Shown here piece after piece: positions 1 to 9,374 of a stretch of DNA of 53,068 nucleotides. The position numbers were made by a program, and so were the translations under genes. Origin of the DNA: a virus; the IMG/VR virus record IMGVR_UViG_3300027857_000023, positions 1 to 53,068 of that record; one strand, written 5' to 3'. Below the pieces are notes generated by a model. It did no database searches and was not told the origin of the DNA. It worked only from the letters and a program-made list of their open reading frames with translations. The stretch's first letter is position 1. Each line of letters starts with the position of its first letter.

Positions 1-3000
1 ACCTCTGGTCTCCTACGCGTCTCGCTGAAAGATACGCCAGCCAACACCAACAACCTGAACGTCAATCTGGCGGCGTCTTCCGCTACAGTGACCGTCAGTG
101 CCTCTGGAAACTTTAATAATGCCTCTATCAGTTCAACTGGCTCTGCTGTGCCTGCTTCAGCATCCTATCTCGGAGCGAACAAAAGCGGGAACCTGACTGG
201 CTTATCGCTCGACGGTTCAGGCAATCTCAACGTCAATGTCGCAGCAGGAAGCTCAGGCAATGCAGCAGCGGCGGCGACAGGGAGCGCGGTGCCTGCAAGC
301 GCCGACTATACAGGCATCAATGTTGCTGGCACACTGCGCGGGCAAACGGGCGTCAATCCATCAGGCAGCATCTACGCAGGGCAGATGGACCTTGCCTCTG
401 TTGCTGGTACCACGACGGACACCAACTCAGGTACCAAGAGCACAGGGACCTTACGCGTGGTGCTTGCAACCGATCAGCCACAGTTAACAAACGCACTCAA
501 AGTTGATGGTTCTGCCGTCACGCAGCCAGTATCAGCGACCAATCTGCAAACCAACCTCAACCAAATAGCAGGATCGACCATAGCCACAGCCGCCACCGGC
601 GTACAAAAAGTTGGCATCGTCGGCAATACTGGCGCGACCATGGATAGCACGATAGGCGCAGGCACCGCACCCACGAATGCCATTGTTACCGGATCTGTGT
701 ATAATGCGTCGGCCCCAGCTCCCACATCGGGACAGTCAATGGCACTGCAAGCAGACCAAGCAGGCAATATACGCACGTTCCCCGGCATGGCGCTCACCAC
801 ACTTGCGGCATGGAATAGCAGCACCTCACTGAATGCGACACAGACCATTTTCACGAATAGCGGTGGACCGGCGGTCGTCGTGCAGTTAGATCAAACGACC
901 ACATTGACGGCTGGTGCCATCACCTTCGAAGTGACCTTTGACGGCACCAACTGGGTCACTGCTCCTGCAGGCAGTGTGCTCGATCCAACTTCTCCCACTT
1001 TTGCCCAGATATCACTGCCCTATACAGTGCAAGCAAGCACCAATAAGGCATTTATTCTCACCAGCAGCGGATGGCAAGGACTTCGCATCAAGCTCTCGAC
1101 GCAGATCACCGGCACTGGCACCGTGACCCCCTACTATGCTCTGCTTGCTTACGATCCGGTTGATTCGGTCGTCGCGTTCTCTCCCACAGCAGCGAACTTC
1201 AACGTTTCCGCTGTCCAATCCGGGACGTGGACGGTGCAACCAGGGAACACCGCCAATACGACGCCATGGCTCGCAACCATCAACCAGGGTGGCAATAGTG
1301 CGGCCGTCACTGCCTCAAATGCGCTCAAAGTAGACGGGAGCGCAGTCACGCAGCCAGTCTCAGGAACCATCACGGCGAATATTGGAACATCAGGGAGCCT
1401 GGCGCTCGATACCTCCGTGAATGGGATATTGGTCAGCCAGGGATCGACCACGAGCGGAGAAAAAGGCCCGCTGATCCAGGGTGCGGTCACGACGAATGCG
1501 CCCAGCTATACCACTGCACAAACTTCTCCACTCTCGCTCGATACCTCTGGACTGTTGCGCGCCAGCTTGAAGGATACTCCAAGCAATACGAACAACCTGA
1601 ATGTCAATTTGGCGGCCAGCGCGGCCACAGTCACAGTCAGTGGTACGGTTACGGCCAATGCAGGCACTAACTTAAACACATCCTCCCTTGCGCTAGAGTC
1701 TGGAGGCAACCTTGCGACGATTGCAGGGGCTGTCATTGCGCAAGGCACCGCTCTTGGGACTATCAAGAACTTGATGGTAGCAGGATCGGTGACGACCAAC
1801 GCGCCCAGCTACTCAACGGGCAACATCAACCCATTGTCTCTGGATACATCGGGTTTGCTCAGGGCCTCGCTCAAAGATACCCCGTCCAACACGAATAACC
1901 TCAACGTGAACCTTGCGGCGAGTGCGGCTACTGTCACCGTTACAGCGACCAACCTGCAAACAAACCTCAATCAGGTTGCAGGGTCAACCGTTGCCACGGC
2001 GGCAACTGGTATCCAGAAAGTTGGCATCGTCGGGAACACCGGGGCAACGGTTGACAGCACCGTTGGAGCAGGCTCAGCGCCGACCAATGCGGTGACCGTA
2101 GGGGCCATATACAATGCATCAGCTCCCGCCCCAACGACCGGGCAGGCCATGGCCGTCCAACTTGATCAGGCCGGGAACGTTCGAGCGTTCCCAGGGATCG
2201 CGCTTGCCGCCCTTTCCGCATGGAGCAGTGGGACTTCGCTCAATGCCACGCAAAATATCTTTACGAATAGTGGTGCCGTGGCCGTGCTGGTTCAACTGAC
2301 ACAGACGACCACATTGACGGCTGGTGCCATCACGTTTGAAGTGAGTTATGACGGGTCAAACTGGTCAACGATTCCAGCCTCATGTGTACTTGATCCAACC
2401 TCGACAACTTTTGCCCAAATAAGTCTGCCGTATACCGTGCAGGCCAGCACCAATAAAGCGTTCCTCCTGAACATGAACGGCGCGCAAGGACTACGCATCA
2501 AACTGTCTACGCAGATCACTGGTACCGGCACCGTCACGCCAAACTATGCCTTACTGCCAGATTCCCCTGCTGATACCGTGATTGCGCTTTCACCGACTGC
2601 CGCGAACTTCAACGCGACCGCTACGATTCAGGCGGTTACCGGCACATCACTTGGTGCGGATCAATCAAACAGCATTCTCAAAACGTCGCTCTACGTCAAG
2701 AAGAGCGCTAATGCCGATACGGTTCTGGCACTTGGCTCTGCAACATCAGCCAATAGTGTCCCCGTCGTGGTGGCCAGCGACCAGGGCGCTTTCCCTGTCT
2801 CGCAGTCAGGCACGTGGACCGTGCAACCAGGAAATACGGCCAATACGACGGCCTGGCTGGTACAAGATGTAGCAGCCACTTCAGGAGGATCAACACCATC
2901 TCATACGATGTCCGCAGCCAGTACAAATGCGACCTCGCTCAAAGGAAGCGCGGGCATGGTCTACGGACTTTCAATTTCCAATGCCAATGCGTCAGCGCGT

Positions 3001-3219
3001 TACTTCAAGCTCTATAACAAGGCAAGCAGCCCTACCGTGGGCACGGATACGCCAATCTTAACACTGCAGATACCAGGGAATGGAACAGTGATCCGCGCCT
3101 ATCCTGTTGGTCTTGCACTTGGGACGGGCATAGCGTGGGCCGCGACCGGCGTGATCACCGATGCGGATACCACGGCCATTGGCGCGAATGATCTTTCTAT
3201 CGACATTGACTACAAGTAG
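1..3219 (+). CDS. Tail fibre / receptor-region protein with internal repeats, 5' truncated by window
   Basis: The reading frame is open from base 1 and runs to TAG at 3219, so the GTG at 88 is not a real start; the 5' end lies outside the window. At least 1072 residues, very rich in Ala, Thr, Ser, Gly, Val and Asn. It is built from repeats: a block beginning SGLLR-SLKDTP-NTNNLN occurs at about bases 4-105, 1549-1640 and 1855-1940, and a long unit (start NLQTNLNQ, end SPTAANFN) occurs at about 540-1205 and 1947-2615. This beta-rich repeat style is typical of phage fibres. It heads the fibre/lysis cluster. The receptor is unknown; fibre identity is inferred from composition, repeats and position. 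Confidence 0.75.
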   Translation, partial: TSGLLRVSLKDTPANTNNLNVNLAASSATVTVSASGNFNNASISSTGSAVPASASYLGANKSGNLTGLSLDGSGNLNVNVAAGSSGNAAAAATGSAVPASADYTGINVAGTLRGQTGVNPSGSIYAGQMDLASVAGTTTDTNSGTKSTGTLRVVLATDQPQLTNALKVDGSAVTQPVSATNLQTNLNQIAGSTIATAATGVQKVGIVGNTGATMDSTIGAGTAPTNAIVTGSVYNASAPAPTSGQSMALQADQAGNIRTFPGMALTTLAAWNSSTSLNATQTIFTNSGGPAVVVQLDQTTTLTAGAITFEVTFDGTNWVTAPAGSVLDPTSPTFAQISLPYTVQASTNKAFILTSSGWQGLRIKLSTQITGTGTVTPYYALLAYDPVDSVVAFSPTAANFNVSAVQSGTWTVQPGNTANTTPWLATINQGGNSAAVTASNALKVDGSAVTQPVSGTITANIGTSGSLALDTSVNGILVSQGSTTSGEKGPLIQGAVTTNAPSYTTAQTSPLSLDTSGLLRASLKDTPSNTNNLNVNLAASAATVTVSGTVTANAGTNLNTSSLALESGGNLATIAGAVIAQGTALGTIKNLMVAGSVTTNAPSYSTGNINPLSLDTSGLLRASLKDTPSNTNNLNVNLAASAATVTVTATNLQTNLNQVAGSTVATAATGIQKVGIVGNTGATVDSTVGAGSAPTNAVTVGAIYNASAPAPTTGQAMAVQLDQAGNVRAFPGIALAALSAWSSGTSLNATQNIFTNSGAVAVLVQLTQTTTLTAGAITFEVSYDGSNWSTIPASCVLDPTSTTFAQISLPYTVQASTNKAFLLNMNGAQGLRIKLSTQITGTGTVTPNYALLPDSPADTVIALSPTAANFNATATIQAVTGTSLGADQSNSILKTSLYVKKSANADTVLALGSATSANSVPVVVASDQGAFPVSQSGTWTVQPGNTANTTAWLVQDVAATSGGSTPSHTMSAASTNATSLKGSAGMVYGLSISNANASARYFKLYNKASSPTVGTDTPILTLQIPGNGTVIRAYPVGLALGTGIAWAATGVITDADTTAIGANDLSIDIDYK

Positions 3220-3228
3220 AGGTGTTTT

Positions 3229-3894
3229 GTGGCAACAGCGCTCACGGTCTACATGACAGAGGCAGCAACATCGGCAACGCTTTCTACTGCCGACCAGTTG
3301 CTAGAGAATCCGACGACTGGGACGGGCAATGTCAACAAAAACACGAATGCGACTGTTGGCACGACGGGATGGATTGAGATCTGGAGCCAGGGCAATGGCA
3401 CAACATCGAGTGGAGCGGGATCAGAGCCCGCACCGAGCGGCCACGGGTGGTTTGATGACACGACCAGTACGCTTTCGGGGCAAGTGTTTGTGGCGGGAAC
3501 GTGGACCGGGAAGCTTGAACTGTCTCTTTCAGCGGGCTCTTGTACGGCAGATGTCTATGTACGTGCATATCAGTATAGTGGCGGAGTCTATACCCTTATT
3601 GCCAAGATGGTGGCCAGCGGGCAGAGTCTCACCACAACGAGAACGCTGTTTGCCTGTACGGTGAGCGCGAGTGCATCTGGCACCTTTGGAGCATCAGACC
3701 ATCTCTATACGGATGCGTTAGTCAACATCACCGCTTCGTCATCGGGCGGCAATATCAAGCTGCAGGAGTCTTCGAGCGCCACGGTTGGCTATCTCAATGG
3801 TTCGACCGGTGGAGCATTCGTGACCACACCGGGCTACGGGCCGCCCAGTACGCATCATATCATCACGGATGGTTATGGAGGAGTATTTAGCTGA
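3229..3894 (+). CDS. Putative tail fibre-associated structural protein
   Basis: 221 residues starting at GTG 3229 behind AGAGGTG. Ser/Thr/Gly-rich beta-type sequence with no signal peptide and no catalytic motif. It follows the fibre gene by 9 bases and its stop overlaps the next start (TGATG), so it is translated with the tail genes. A fibre tip, adhesin or decoration role is inferred only from position and composition. Confidence 0.6.
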   Translation: MATALTVYMTEAATSATLSTADQLLENPTTGTGNVNKNTNATVGTTGWIEIWSQGNGTTSSGAGSEPAPSGHGWFDDTTSTLSGQVFVAGTWTGKLELSLSAGSCTADVYVRAYQYSGGVYTLIAKMVASGQSLTTTRTLFACTVSASASGTFGASDHLYTDALVNITASSSGGNIKLQESSSATVGYLNGSTGGAFVTTPGYGPPSTHHIITDGYGGVFS

Positions 3895-4064
3895 TGGCAG
3901 TAATTACCATACCCCGTGTGTTCGGCGGGACGATCATTTTGGGAACGACGCCACCCGTTCAATTTGTCGTCCGGGGGCGAGACGGGAATACCGTCGTTGT
4001 TGGCCGGGATGGTAAGGCTGTCGCCACGGGTCGCGATGGCAGTACAGTCGTCAAAGGAGCATAG
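3894..4064 (+). CDS. Short repeat protein with GRDG motifs (56 aa)
   Basis: ATG at 3894 overlaps the preceding stop. The second half carries three spaced copies of a R-G/G-R-D-G motif followed by small hydrophobic residues, like a short fibrous (collagen-like or beta-helical) segment. It sits between fibre-type genes. Function unknown; probably a tail appendage piece. Confidence 0.55.
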   Translation: MAVITIPRVFGGTIILGTTPPVQFVVRGRDGNTVVVGRDGKAVATGRDGSTVVKGA

Positions 4065-4067
4065 AGT

Positions 4068-4400
4068 ATGCCAAATACAGGATGGTATAAAGGCGATCGA
4101 AAACCATTTTGGGATCTCTTAATCGAGCCAGATTCTGGAGCATTCGATATCACTGGGCTCACAACGAGCGATTTCACCCTGCAATTCATCGATATTAACA
4201 ACAATCGAGCGGTGATAGTGGGGACTGGGACATTCAGTAGTCTAACAGCAGCATCAGGGAGCAACCCGGCCTCAATCATCTACGCGCCCAGTGCGGCTGA
4301 CGTAGGCACGACCGGGATCTATGAGATCCGCCTGGTGGTGGACAGCGGGACAGCCAATCAACGAACGTTCTTGCAGGGCCTCTGGCAGTGTCAAGCGTAA
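4068..4400 (+). CDS. Putative tail/baseplate accessory protein (110 aa)
   Basis: Starts 3 bases after the previous stop. The arrangement (D-x-T-G-L segment, F-x-F-I-D beta strands, I-Y-E-I-R-L-V strand near the end) resembles the N-terminal immunoglobulin-like domain of BppU-type baseplate proteins. No family can be assigned with certainty. Position after the fibre genes supports a tail role. Confidence 0.5.
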   Translation: MPNTGWYKGDRKPFWDLLIEPDSGAFDITGLTTSDFTLQFIDINNNRAVIVGTGTFSSLTAASGSNPASIIYAPSAADVGTTGIYEIRLVVDSGTANQRTFLQGLWQCQA

Positions 4401-4443
4401 GTCATTTGGTCATATTCGCTAGTGCTGAGCTAATGGAGACGCA

Positions 4444-4845
4444 ATGAGCACATCGCCGCCACAAGATCAGATTACCCTCTTACTGTTCCGTGTAGACGCT
4501 CTTGAGCGTACCGTTGCTGGCTTTAATCAGCAAATGAGTGCGTATGTACGAGAACGCGAGAATGACCTGAAATTGAAGATCTTGCAGGATACGGCTAGCC
4601 ATATTGGTGATGAGGTAGGAGGCGTCAAAAACGAAGTGCGTATCGTGAGGGATGAAGTCTCTCTGCTCAAAGACGATATCCAGAAACGAGATGCTGCGCT
4701 GAGAACGGAGATGCAAAATCGTGATATCGCACAGCAAAAAAACCAATCCCAATTGTTCTTCAAAATACTGGTAGGTGTCCTTTCGACCATATCACTTACC
4801 GTCACAGGCGTGCTTGTTGGCTATATTACCCATTTTTTTAAGTAG
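4444..4845 (+). CDS. Coiled-coil protein with C-terminal membrane anchor (XhlA-like)
   Basis: 133 residues. Residues 10-100 are charged and heptad-like (E/K/R/D-rich), predicted coiled coil; residues about 105-130 form one hydrophobic helix followed by HFFK. This layout matches XhlA/haemolysin-type holin accessory proteins of phage lysis cassettes. It lies just upstream of the amidase and holin, so a lysis role is a reasonable inference. Confidence 0.55.
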   Translation: MSTSPPQDQITLLLFRVDALERTVAGFNQQMSAYVRERENDLKLKILQDTASHIGDEVGGVKNEVRIVRDEVSLLKDDIQKRDAALRTEMQNRDIAQQKNQSQLFFKILVGVLSTISLTVTGVLVGYITHFFK

Positions 4846-4853
4846 GGAAAGAC

Positions 4854-5498
4854 ATGAAAGCAGAAGTACAAAGAGCGTCCACTGTCTGGGTCATTGCAAC
4901 AATGCTCCTCCTCTTATTCATGCTTATCGGCTTTGATCTCTACCCGTTTATCACTAGCAATGATGACTTGGTGATTGAGCAGCAGGCGTGGCTACAGGTA
5001 GCACGCGATGAGTATTTGGCAAAGGATACCCTTATTCTTGCCTATAGACCTGCCACCTATCACTCCCAGGCGGTGAGCGATCTCCAGACGATTCTGCCTG
5101 GTCTCCAGCAGACGCAAAACGGGCTTCTCAAAGGAGACGCTTCACTTGGCCTGCCTGACAATCCATCGGATGAGGTCAAACAACTGCTCCAACGGGCACA
5201 ATCTGACTACGTTCCTCTTGTGACCGCCCTCAAAGTCATCCTCGCCCATCCTGATGGTCCTGTTGATCCGATACAGATCAACATTGTGATGATGCATGAG
5301 TATCCCTATAGCATCACCATGGCTCAGCTTGCTATTCTCATTCAACAGCAGGCGGAAGCAACTAATCTCCACATCCTCATCATCAAGATCGTCATCAAAA
5401 CGCTCCTCATCCTGGTCATTGCCGGGCATTATCTGATCATCGGCCGCAAGGTTCTCGACAAGCTGGCGGTATTGGACTCCCAGGCGTCTAGTCCCTGA
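4854..5498 (+). CDS. Two-TM membrane protein of the lysis block
   Basis: 214 residues. One hydrophobic segment at residues 10-30 and another at about 175-197, with a roughly 145-residue soluble part between them. No motif is recognised. Its place between a coiled-coil membrane protein and the amidase suggests help in lysis or in sensing the envelope; this is inference. RBS GGGAAAG precedes ATG 4854. Confidence 0.5.
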   Translation: MKAEVQRASTVWVIATMLLLLFMLIGFDLYPFITSNDDLVIEQQAWLQVARDEYLAKDTLILAYRPATYHSQAVSDLQTILPGLQQTQNGLLKGDASLGLPDNPSDEVKQLLQRAQSDYVPLVTALKVILAHPDGPVDPIQINIVMMHEYPYSITMAQLAILIQQQAEATNLHILIIKIVIKTLLILVIAGHYLIIGRKVLDKLAVLDSQASSP

Positions 5499-5572
5499 TC
5501 TATACAGCACCCTTATCGATCTCTATAATGTGAATGATTGTTCATAGTTTGTACACTTGCAAGGAGCGCTTT

Positions 5573-6472
5573 ATGCAGACTGTCACTTTTATGCCATCTC
5601 CAAATTTCTGGGCAGGACGTTTCGGCGCCAAACCACGCTACATTATTCTGCATGGCACCGCCGGGGGAACTTCAGCTCAGAATATCGCCAAATGGTTTGA
5701 GAACCCTTCTAGTCAGGTCAGTGCTCATTACATCATCGGTCAGGACGGCACGGTCGTCTGTTGTGTGAAGGAGGAAGATACCGCATGGGGCAACGGTCCT
5801 ATCAGCGGGCCTTCAGGCACAAGCGGCGACCGAATCCACCATGATGCCTGGTGGGATGCTTCCCCTGCATTAAGCGGTTACCCGAACCCGAACTTGATTA
5901 CCATCAGTATCGAGCATGTGAAACCACATGACGATAACAGCGATCCCTTAACGCCAGCACAACAAGCAGCAAGCTTTGGACTCATCAATGATATCTGCGA
6001 CAAGTGGGGCATCCCGAAAAGGAAAGCGGACGCGCTAGGAGGCATTACAGGGCACTTTTCAATGGACCCAGCTAATCGATCGGATTGCCCAGGCAACTAT
6101 GACTGGGATTCATTGTGGCGCGATTTAGGGGCAAATCCAGGACCTATTAGCGCAGGAGTTCCACAAGGGTGGACAGACGATGGAAAAACGTTGACCGCGC
6201 CCAATGGGATCCCGGTCGTGATGGGATTCCGCCAATATATTCTCGACCCTAAAAACCAATGGAGCGCGGGCAACTGGCCTATAGAGGCTGAACACGGCCA
6301 AAGCCCCTTAGAGATCAGCAACCCTGACTACGGGAGCGGATCACAACAACTCTTCCGCTGGACGATGCTCGGCTACACACAGCAGCACGGAGTCTTCGCC
6401 GAGTGGATTGGTGAGGAGCTGCTGGCGTATCGGGCAGAGGTCGCCAAGTTGAAGGCCTCGGCGCCACATTAA
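5573..6472 (+). CDS. N-acetylmuramoyl-L-alanine amidase endolysin (Amidase_2 fold)
   Basis: Start ATG 5573 chosen because AAGGAGCG lies just upstream; the frame is open further 5' without a better site. About 299 residues. The amidase domain spans residues 20-185: H27 in ILHGTAG, E114, H161 and C172 (in SDCPG) fit the zinc ligands of the PGRP/amidase_2 family, which cut the MurNAc-L-Ala bond of peptidoglycan. Residues about 190-290 form a C-terminal region, likely for wall binding or host specificity. No signal peptide, so export needs the holin encoded next. Confidence 0.88.
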   Translation: MQTVTFMPSPNFWAGRFGAKPRYIILHGTAGGTSAQNIAKWFENPSSQVSAHYIIGQDGTVVCCVKEEDTAWGNGPISGPSGTSGDRIHHDAWWDASPALSGYPNPNLITISIEHVKPHDDNSDPLTPAQQAASFGLINDICDKWGIPKRKADALGGITGHFSMDPANRSDCPGNYDWDSLWRDLGANPGPISAGVPQGWTDDGKTLTAPNGIPVVMGFRQYILDPKNQWSAGNWPIEAEHGQSPLEISNPDYGSGSQQLFRWTMLGYTQQHGVFAEWIGEELLAYRAEVAKLKASAPH

Positions 6473-6496
6473 TATTAAAGGAAGCAAACAGAATAT

Positions 6497-6973
6497 ATGG
6501 ACCCGGCAAACTATACCATAGGCATCCCGTTCCTCATCGTCGTCATTGCCAACTGGCTCATGCATGATACCTTGCCCAGGTGGATCAACGCGGCTATTGT
6601 GGTGATTGTCACTTTCACAGTGGCCACGATTTGGGCAGTCTTTACTCGCTCATTAGTCGGTGGATGGATTGCCAATATCATGCTCATCGCTGGTGTGAGC
6701 TTCGGCATTATGGCGGTGCCAGAACTGGCAGGAGTGCGCCAGTGGATACGCGATACCTTTCTCTCGCCATTCTCTGTGCTTGCCCCGTCTTCATCAGCGC
6801 CTCTCTCTGCTATCTCGCAGGGGATGATATCCAGTGCGGTGGCACCTGTGACAAAACGCGCCTCGATCCTGCCTGGGAATAAGACCTGGGTGAGGAGTGA
6901 TGAGGTACCGCCAGCAGGGGAGAGTGTGATTGACAAGGTGGTGCCGCCACCTGAGCAGACGCCACCCAGTTAG
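6497..6973 (+). CDS. Putative holin
   Basis: 158 residues directly after the amidase (AAAGGAAGC before ATG 6497). Hydrophobic helices at residues about 8-24, 30-50 and 56-78 followed by a polar Ser/Pro-rich tail; this fits a holin that perforates the inner membrane. Assignment rests on topology and on location next to the endolysin. Confidence 0.65.
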   Translation: MDPANYTIGIPFLIVVIANWLMHDTLPRWINAAIVVIVTFTVATIWAVFTRSLVGGWIANIMLIAGVSFGIMAVPELAGVRQWIRDTFLSPFSVLAPSSSAPLSAISQGMISSAVAPVTKRASILPGNKTWVRSDEVPPAGESVIDKVVPPPEQTPPS

Positions 6974-7021
6974 TGCTATACTGTGGCTGGGTTTGGACTA
7001 TATAAATATAAGTAACATAGA

Positions 7022-7046
7022 GCCGAGCAGAATGGACCTGCTCGGA
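7022..7046 (+). terminator. Hairpin between convergent lysis and regulatory operons
   Basis: CCGAGCAG and CTGCTCGG form a perfect 8-bp stem with a 7-nt loop between the holin gene (+) and the leftward operon (-). No U-tract follows on either strand, so it is a weak intrinsic terminator or an mRNA 3' end stabiliser. Confidence 0.45.
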
Positions 7047-7080
7047 TCTGTGTGTATGATAGGGGTGATGGGTGCAATCG

Positions 7081-7485
7081 TCAATGACTATTCTCCTTCC
7101 AGAGGTGAATCATTCCAACGATGATCTTGATGAGTCCTTGTGGCATATCCAACGCCTCTAGTGCCATGTAGAACATCGTCCAGGACTGAGACTCATCCTC
7201 AATGGCGTTCTGCTCGTGGTCAAAGAATGCCCTTGCATCAGCTCGCAGCCAGGAGACGAGTGCCGCGAACGTTTCCATGTCTGGTGTCTCTCCATTGACC
7301 AGGCGGCTCAGGGTGGATGCACTCACCCCTGAGTGCTTTGCCGCATCTCGCAAAGAAAGATGATTCTGGAGAAGCGCCGCTTGAAGGTGGGCGCGAAACA
7401 CCTGATGATTGAAACTCACTTCTTTCTTCCCTTCTTGATCTGCGCCTCTAGGCCTGCTATACTTGCCCAGGACGTTTTGATCCAT
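7081..7485 (-). CDS. XRE-type helix-turn-helix regulator
   Basis: 134 residues, last gene of the leftward operon. An HTH is seen around residues 40-65 (SLRDAAKHSGVSASTLSRLV, the usual XRE spacing of two helices), then a roughly 65-residue acidic C-terminal part. An in-frame GTG at residue 24 (VSFNHQ) is a possible alternative start. It probably controls phage gene expression; target unknown. Confidence 0.65.
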   Translation of the reverse strand: MDQNVLGKYSRPRGADQEGKKEVSFNHQVFRAHLQAALLQNHLSLRDAAKHSGVSASTLSRLVNGETPDMETFAALVSWLRADARAFFDHEQNAIEDESQSWTMFYMALEALDMPQGLIKIIVGMIHLWKENSH

Positions 7486-7565
7486 ATCACCACATACCGC
7501 ACGATCAGATCATATCAATTCGCACTGGCGGACCGAGACTCCTTCACTCGGGCCGTTGGTGTGTC

Positions 7566-7769
7566 TCAAGCCTGCCACGCTTCCTTGACGCCCTCCCACT
7601 GATCAGCATTCAGGATGCGCAGACTACGGTTCAGCTTCTCATTCTTGAGCTTCAATGCCCACCCATAGCGCGCACTGCCTCCATGCGCACTGTGAGTGAT
7701 AGCTGCCCGCACATCGGGCATCTCTGCTGCAATCTGCTCTTTGAGCATGCTCGCTTGCTGCTCCGTCAT
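7566..7769 (-). CDS. Small hypothetical protein (67 aa)
   Basis: ATG 7769 follows AAGGAGGAGCT, and the start overlaps the stop of the upstream gene (ATGA), showing translational coupling. No known family seen; charged with an aromatic KWALKL-like middle. Confidence 0.55.
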   Translation of the reverse strand: MTEQQASMLKEQIAAEMPDVRAAITHSAHGGSARYGWALKLKNEKLNRSLRILNADQWEGVKEAWQA

Positions 7770-8218
7770 AGCTCCTCCTTCTCGCCTATAATGATCAACT
7801 TCACATCCTTGCTCCACTCATAGACCTGGCGTAGCTCATCTGGAGTCTGCCTATTTGAGAGCCTCCACAGTTCCGCTTCTAGTTCCTTAGAGAACGTTGG
7901 AAGCGGAAGACCCAAATCTTGACATATCTGAGCAAACCGCTCACTCTCAAAGTGCTCCCTCAACACCTTGAGCCACACATAGACCTGGTAACTGTTTGGC
8001 TCTTGGAGGCCTGCCATCACTCTCGCAAGAGTGATCTGATCCGTCGTGCAGGGATCATATGGATTGAGGTCTCCACTCTCAATCAACCGCAATCGCTCAT
8101 CCTCTGCTTCTCGGGAGAGCTTGGCTTGTGTAAATCCTGCTACTTGGCAGACTTCACGCAGGAGATGACCAAACTCCTTCAGGGAAGCGTGGACGAGGGA
8201 GGTGAATGTATCAGTCAC
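7766..8218 (-). CDS. Putative HTH regulator-like protein (150 aa)
   Basis: Starts at GTG 8218, overlapping the stop of the upstream gene (GTGA). Residues 20-70 (LLREVCQVAGFTQAKLSREA...) look like the first helices of an XRE-type HTH; the rest is helical and charged. The DNA-binding assignment is tentative. Its last residues (IGEKEEL) resemble the end of its upstream neighbour (LGEKEELL). Confidence 0.5.
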   Translation of the reverse strand: MTDTFTSLVHASLKEFGHLLREVCQVAGFTQAKLSREAEDERLRLIESGDLNPYDPCTTDQITLARVMAGLQEPNSYQVYVWLKVLREHFESERFAQICQDLGLPLPTFSKELEAELWRLSNRQTPDELRQVYEWSKDVKLIIIGEKEEL

Positions 8219-8466
8219 AGCAGCTCTTCCTTCTCGCCCAACTCAGCAATAATCGTTGCCCTGCTCTTGAGCCGGTACGATTGCACTGGTTTCGGGTAGA
8301 CACTGGTCAGCATTCCTCCACCCAGATGATTCTCCTCAGCAATCCTGATCTTGCACTGCTGGTAATCCCCACGACTGCTATCCGCTGCGTCCAGAACCAC
8401 CGCAGCGATAGACTTACCATTGATCTTGGCAAATGCCTTCTCGCCTCTTGCCCATCGTTTCTTCAT
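8215..8466 (-). CDS. Small basic hypothetical protein (83 aa)
   Basis: ATG 8466 follows AGAGGTGAGGCG. Basic N-terminus (KKRWARGEKAF). No recognised domain. Overlaps both neighbours by 4 bases. Confidence 0.5.
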   Translation of the reverse strand: MKKRWARGEKAFAKINGKSIAAVVLDAADSSRGDYQQCKIRIAEENHLGGGMLTSVYPKPVQSYRLKSRATIIAELGEKEELL

Positions 8467-8813
8467 CGCCTCACCTCTCCCAGCAACGCCAGTCGCGCCT
8501 GCGTCAGCGCGGTGGCCACCGTCATCTCGCAAGAGATGAATTTTGGGCTAATGATCCGTACCGCCTCCTGCAGAACATCACGATGATTCACGTCCGTACG
8601 ATGGATATCCTTATACCAGCCCATCAATGTCACTCTGGCCTCTGGTGGCATCGGAATGGACCGATGATCCGCGTAGAACTGCGAGACCACCAGATACAGC
8701 GCACGCAACGCCAGGCGGCACGACTCCTGCTCTGTCTGCTCAAGCGGGACCGTTGCCCGCTCTGGCTGCATCAACATCAATGTGGGGACTGATAGAGCTT
8801 TCGGTCTCATCAT
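8463..8813 (-). CDS. Hypothetical protein (116 aa)
   Basis: Starts at a double ATG at 8813 with 4-base overlap to the upstream gene; predicted mostly helical. No family recognised. Part of the tightly coupled leftward operon. Confidence 0.5.
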   Translation of the reverse strand: MMRPKALSVPTLMLMQPERATVPLEQTEQESCRLALRALYLVVSQFYADHRSIPMPPEARVTLMGWYKDIHRTDVNHRDVLQEAVRIISPKFISCEMTVATALTQARLALLGEVRR

Positions 8814-9169
8814 GACACTGCCTCCTCAGTCTCCTCATTGGACTGGCGAATCTCGACAGAAGAGGGAGACAATTCTACCAGGACCTGCGTATACGGTGCC
8901 TTGTTGCCAATCTGGACGCCATACAAGCCACCTCCGATAACTCTTTCGCTCCCGTCCGTCACCATGATCATCAGGGCCTCGCCGGGTGTGACCTGCAGAG
9001 CTGATAGGCATTCGTCTCCATCCAGGTCATAGTCACGAACAATGGGCGAAGTATCATGAATAATTCGTATATGATCACTGTGCGCGCAGTGGCATCTGAG
9101 AGAGAGAGTCGCACACCAGGGATCGAGGACCTCGAATGTAACGGTAAATGCAGGCGCTAGCGTGACCAT
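8810..9169 (-). CDS. Hypothetical protein (119 aa)
   Basis: ATG 9169 lies after AAGGAGGCTTGCCAC. The sequence is beta-rich and includes a Cys/His cluster (CHCAHSDH) about 30 residues in. No family recognised. Confidence 0.5.
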   Translation of the reverse strand: MVTLAPAFTVTFEVLDPWCATLSLRCHCAHSDHIRIIHDTSPIVRDYDLDGDECLSALQVTPGEALMIMVTDGSERVIGGGLYGVQIGNKAPYTQVLVELSPSSVEIRQSNEETEEAVS

Positions 9170-9182
9170 GTGGCAAGCCTCC

Positions 9183-9374
9183 TTACTTCGTCTTGAGCAA
9201 CTTCTCAAGTGTTGTCAGCCGAATACGATACTGCTCTCGTGCATTGACATGAGGCAAGCGTACCGCCTCCAGCACGCCATTCTTGATCCAGCGTCTCACG
9301 GTCGTGTCATCGACGCGTAGCACCTCGGCCACTTCATGAACGGTTAACAGTTCGTTCTGTGTAGCTTGCATCAT
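9183..9374 (-). CDS. MerR/excisionase-type DNA-binding protein (HTH_17-like)
   Basis: 63 residues: LLTVHEVAEVLRVDDTTVRR is the winged HTH of the Xis/MerR class, followed by WIKNGVLEAVRLP typical of the wing. Start at ATG 9374 or 9371; the gene begins inside the 3' end of the methyltransferase gene. It could be an excisionase or a regulator; a second one lies next to the integrase, making a regulatory role more likely here. Confidence 0.7.
   Translation of the reverse strand: MMQATQNELLTVHEVAEVLRVDDTTVRRWIKNGVLEAVRLPHVNAREQYRIRLTTLEKLLKTK

Noticed and set aside
474-2879. Several open frames on the minus strand and other frames within the fibre gene
   Set aside because: They have no RBS and biased composition; they are shadows of the repetitive, stop-poor fibre sequence.
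6930-7124. Small plus-strand frame after the holin
   Set aside because: It starts inside the holin gene and lacks a RBS; the region is a hairpin-containing operon boundary.
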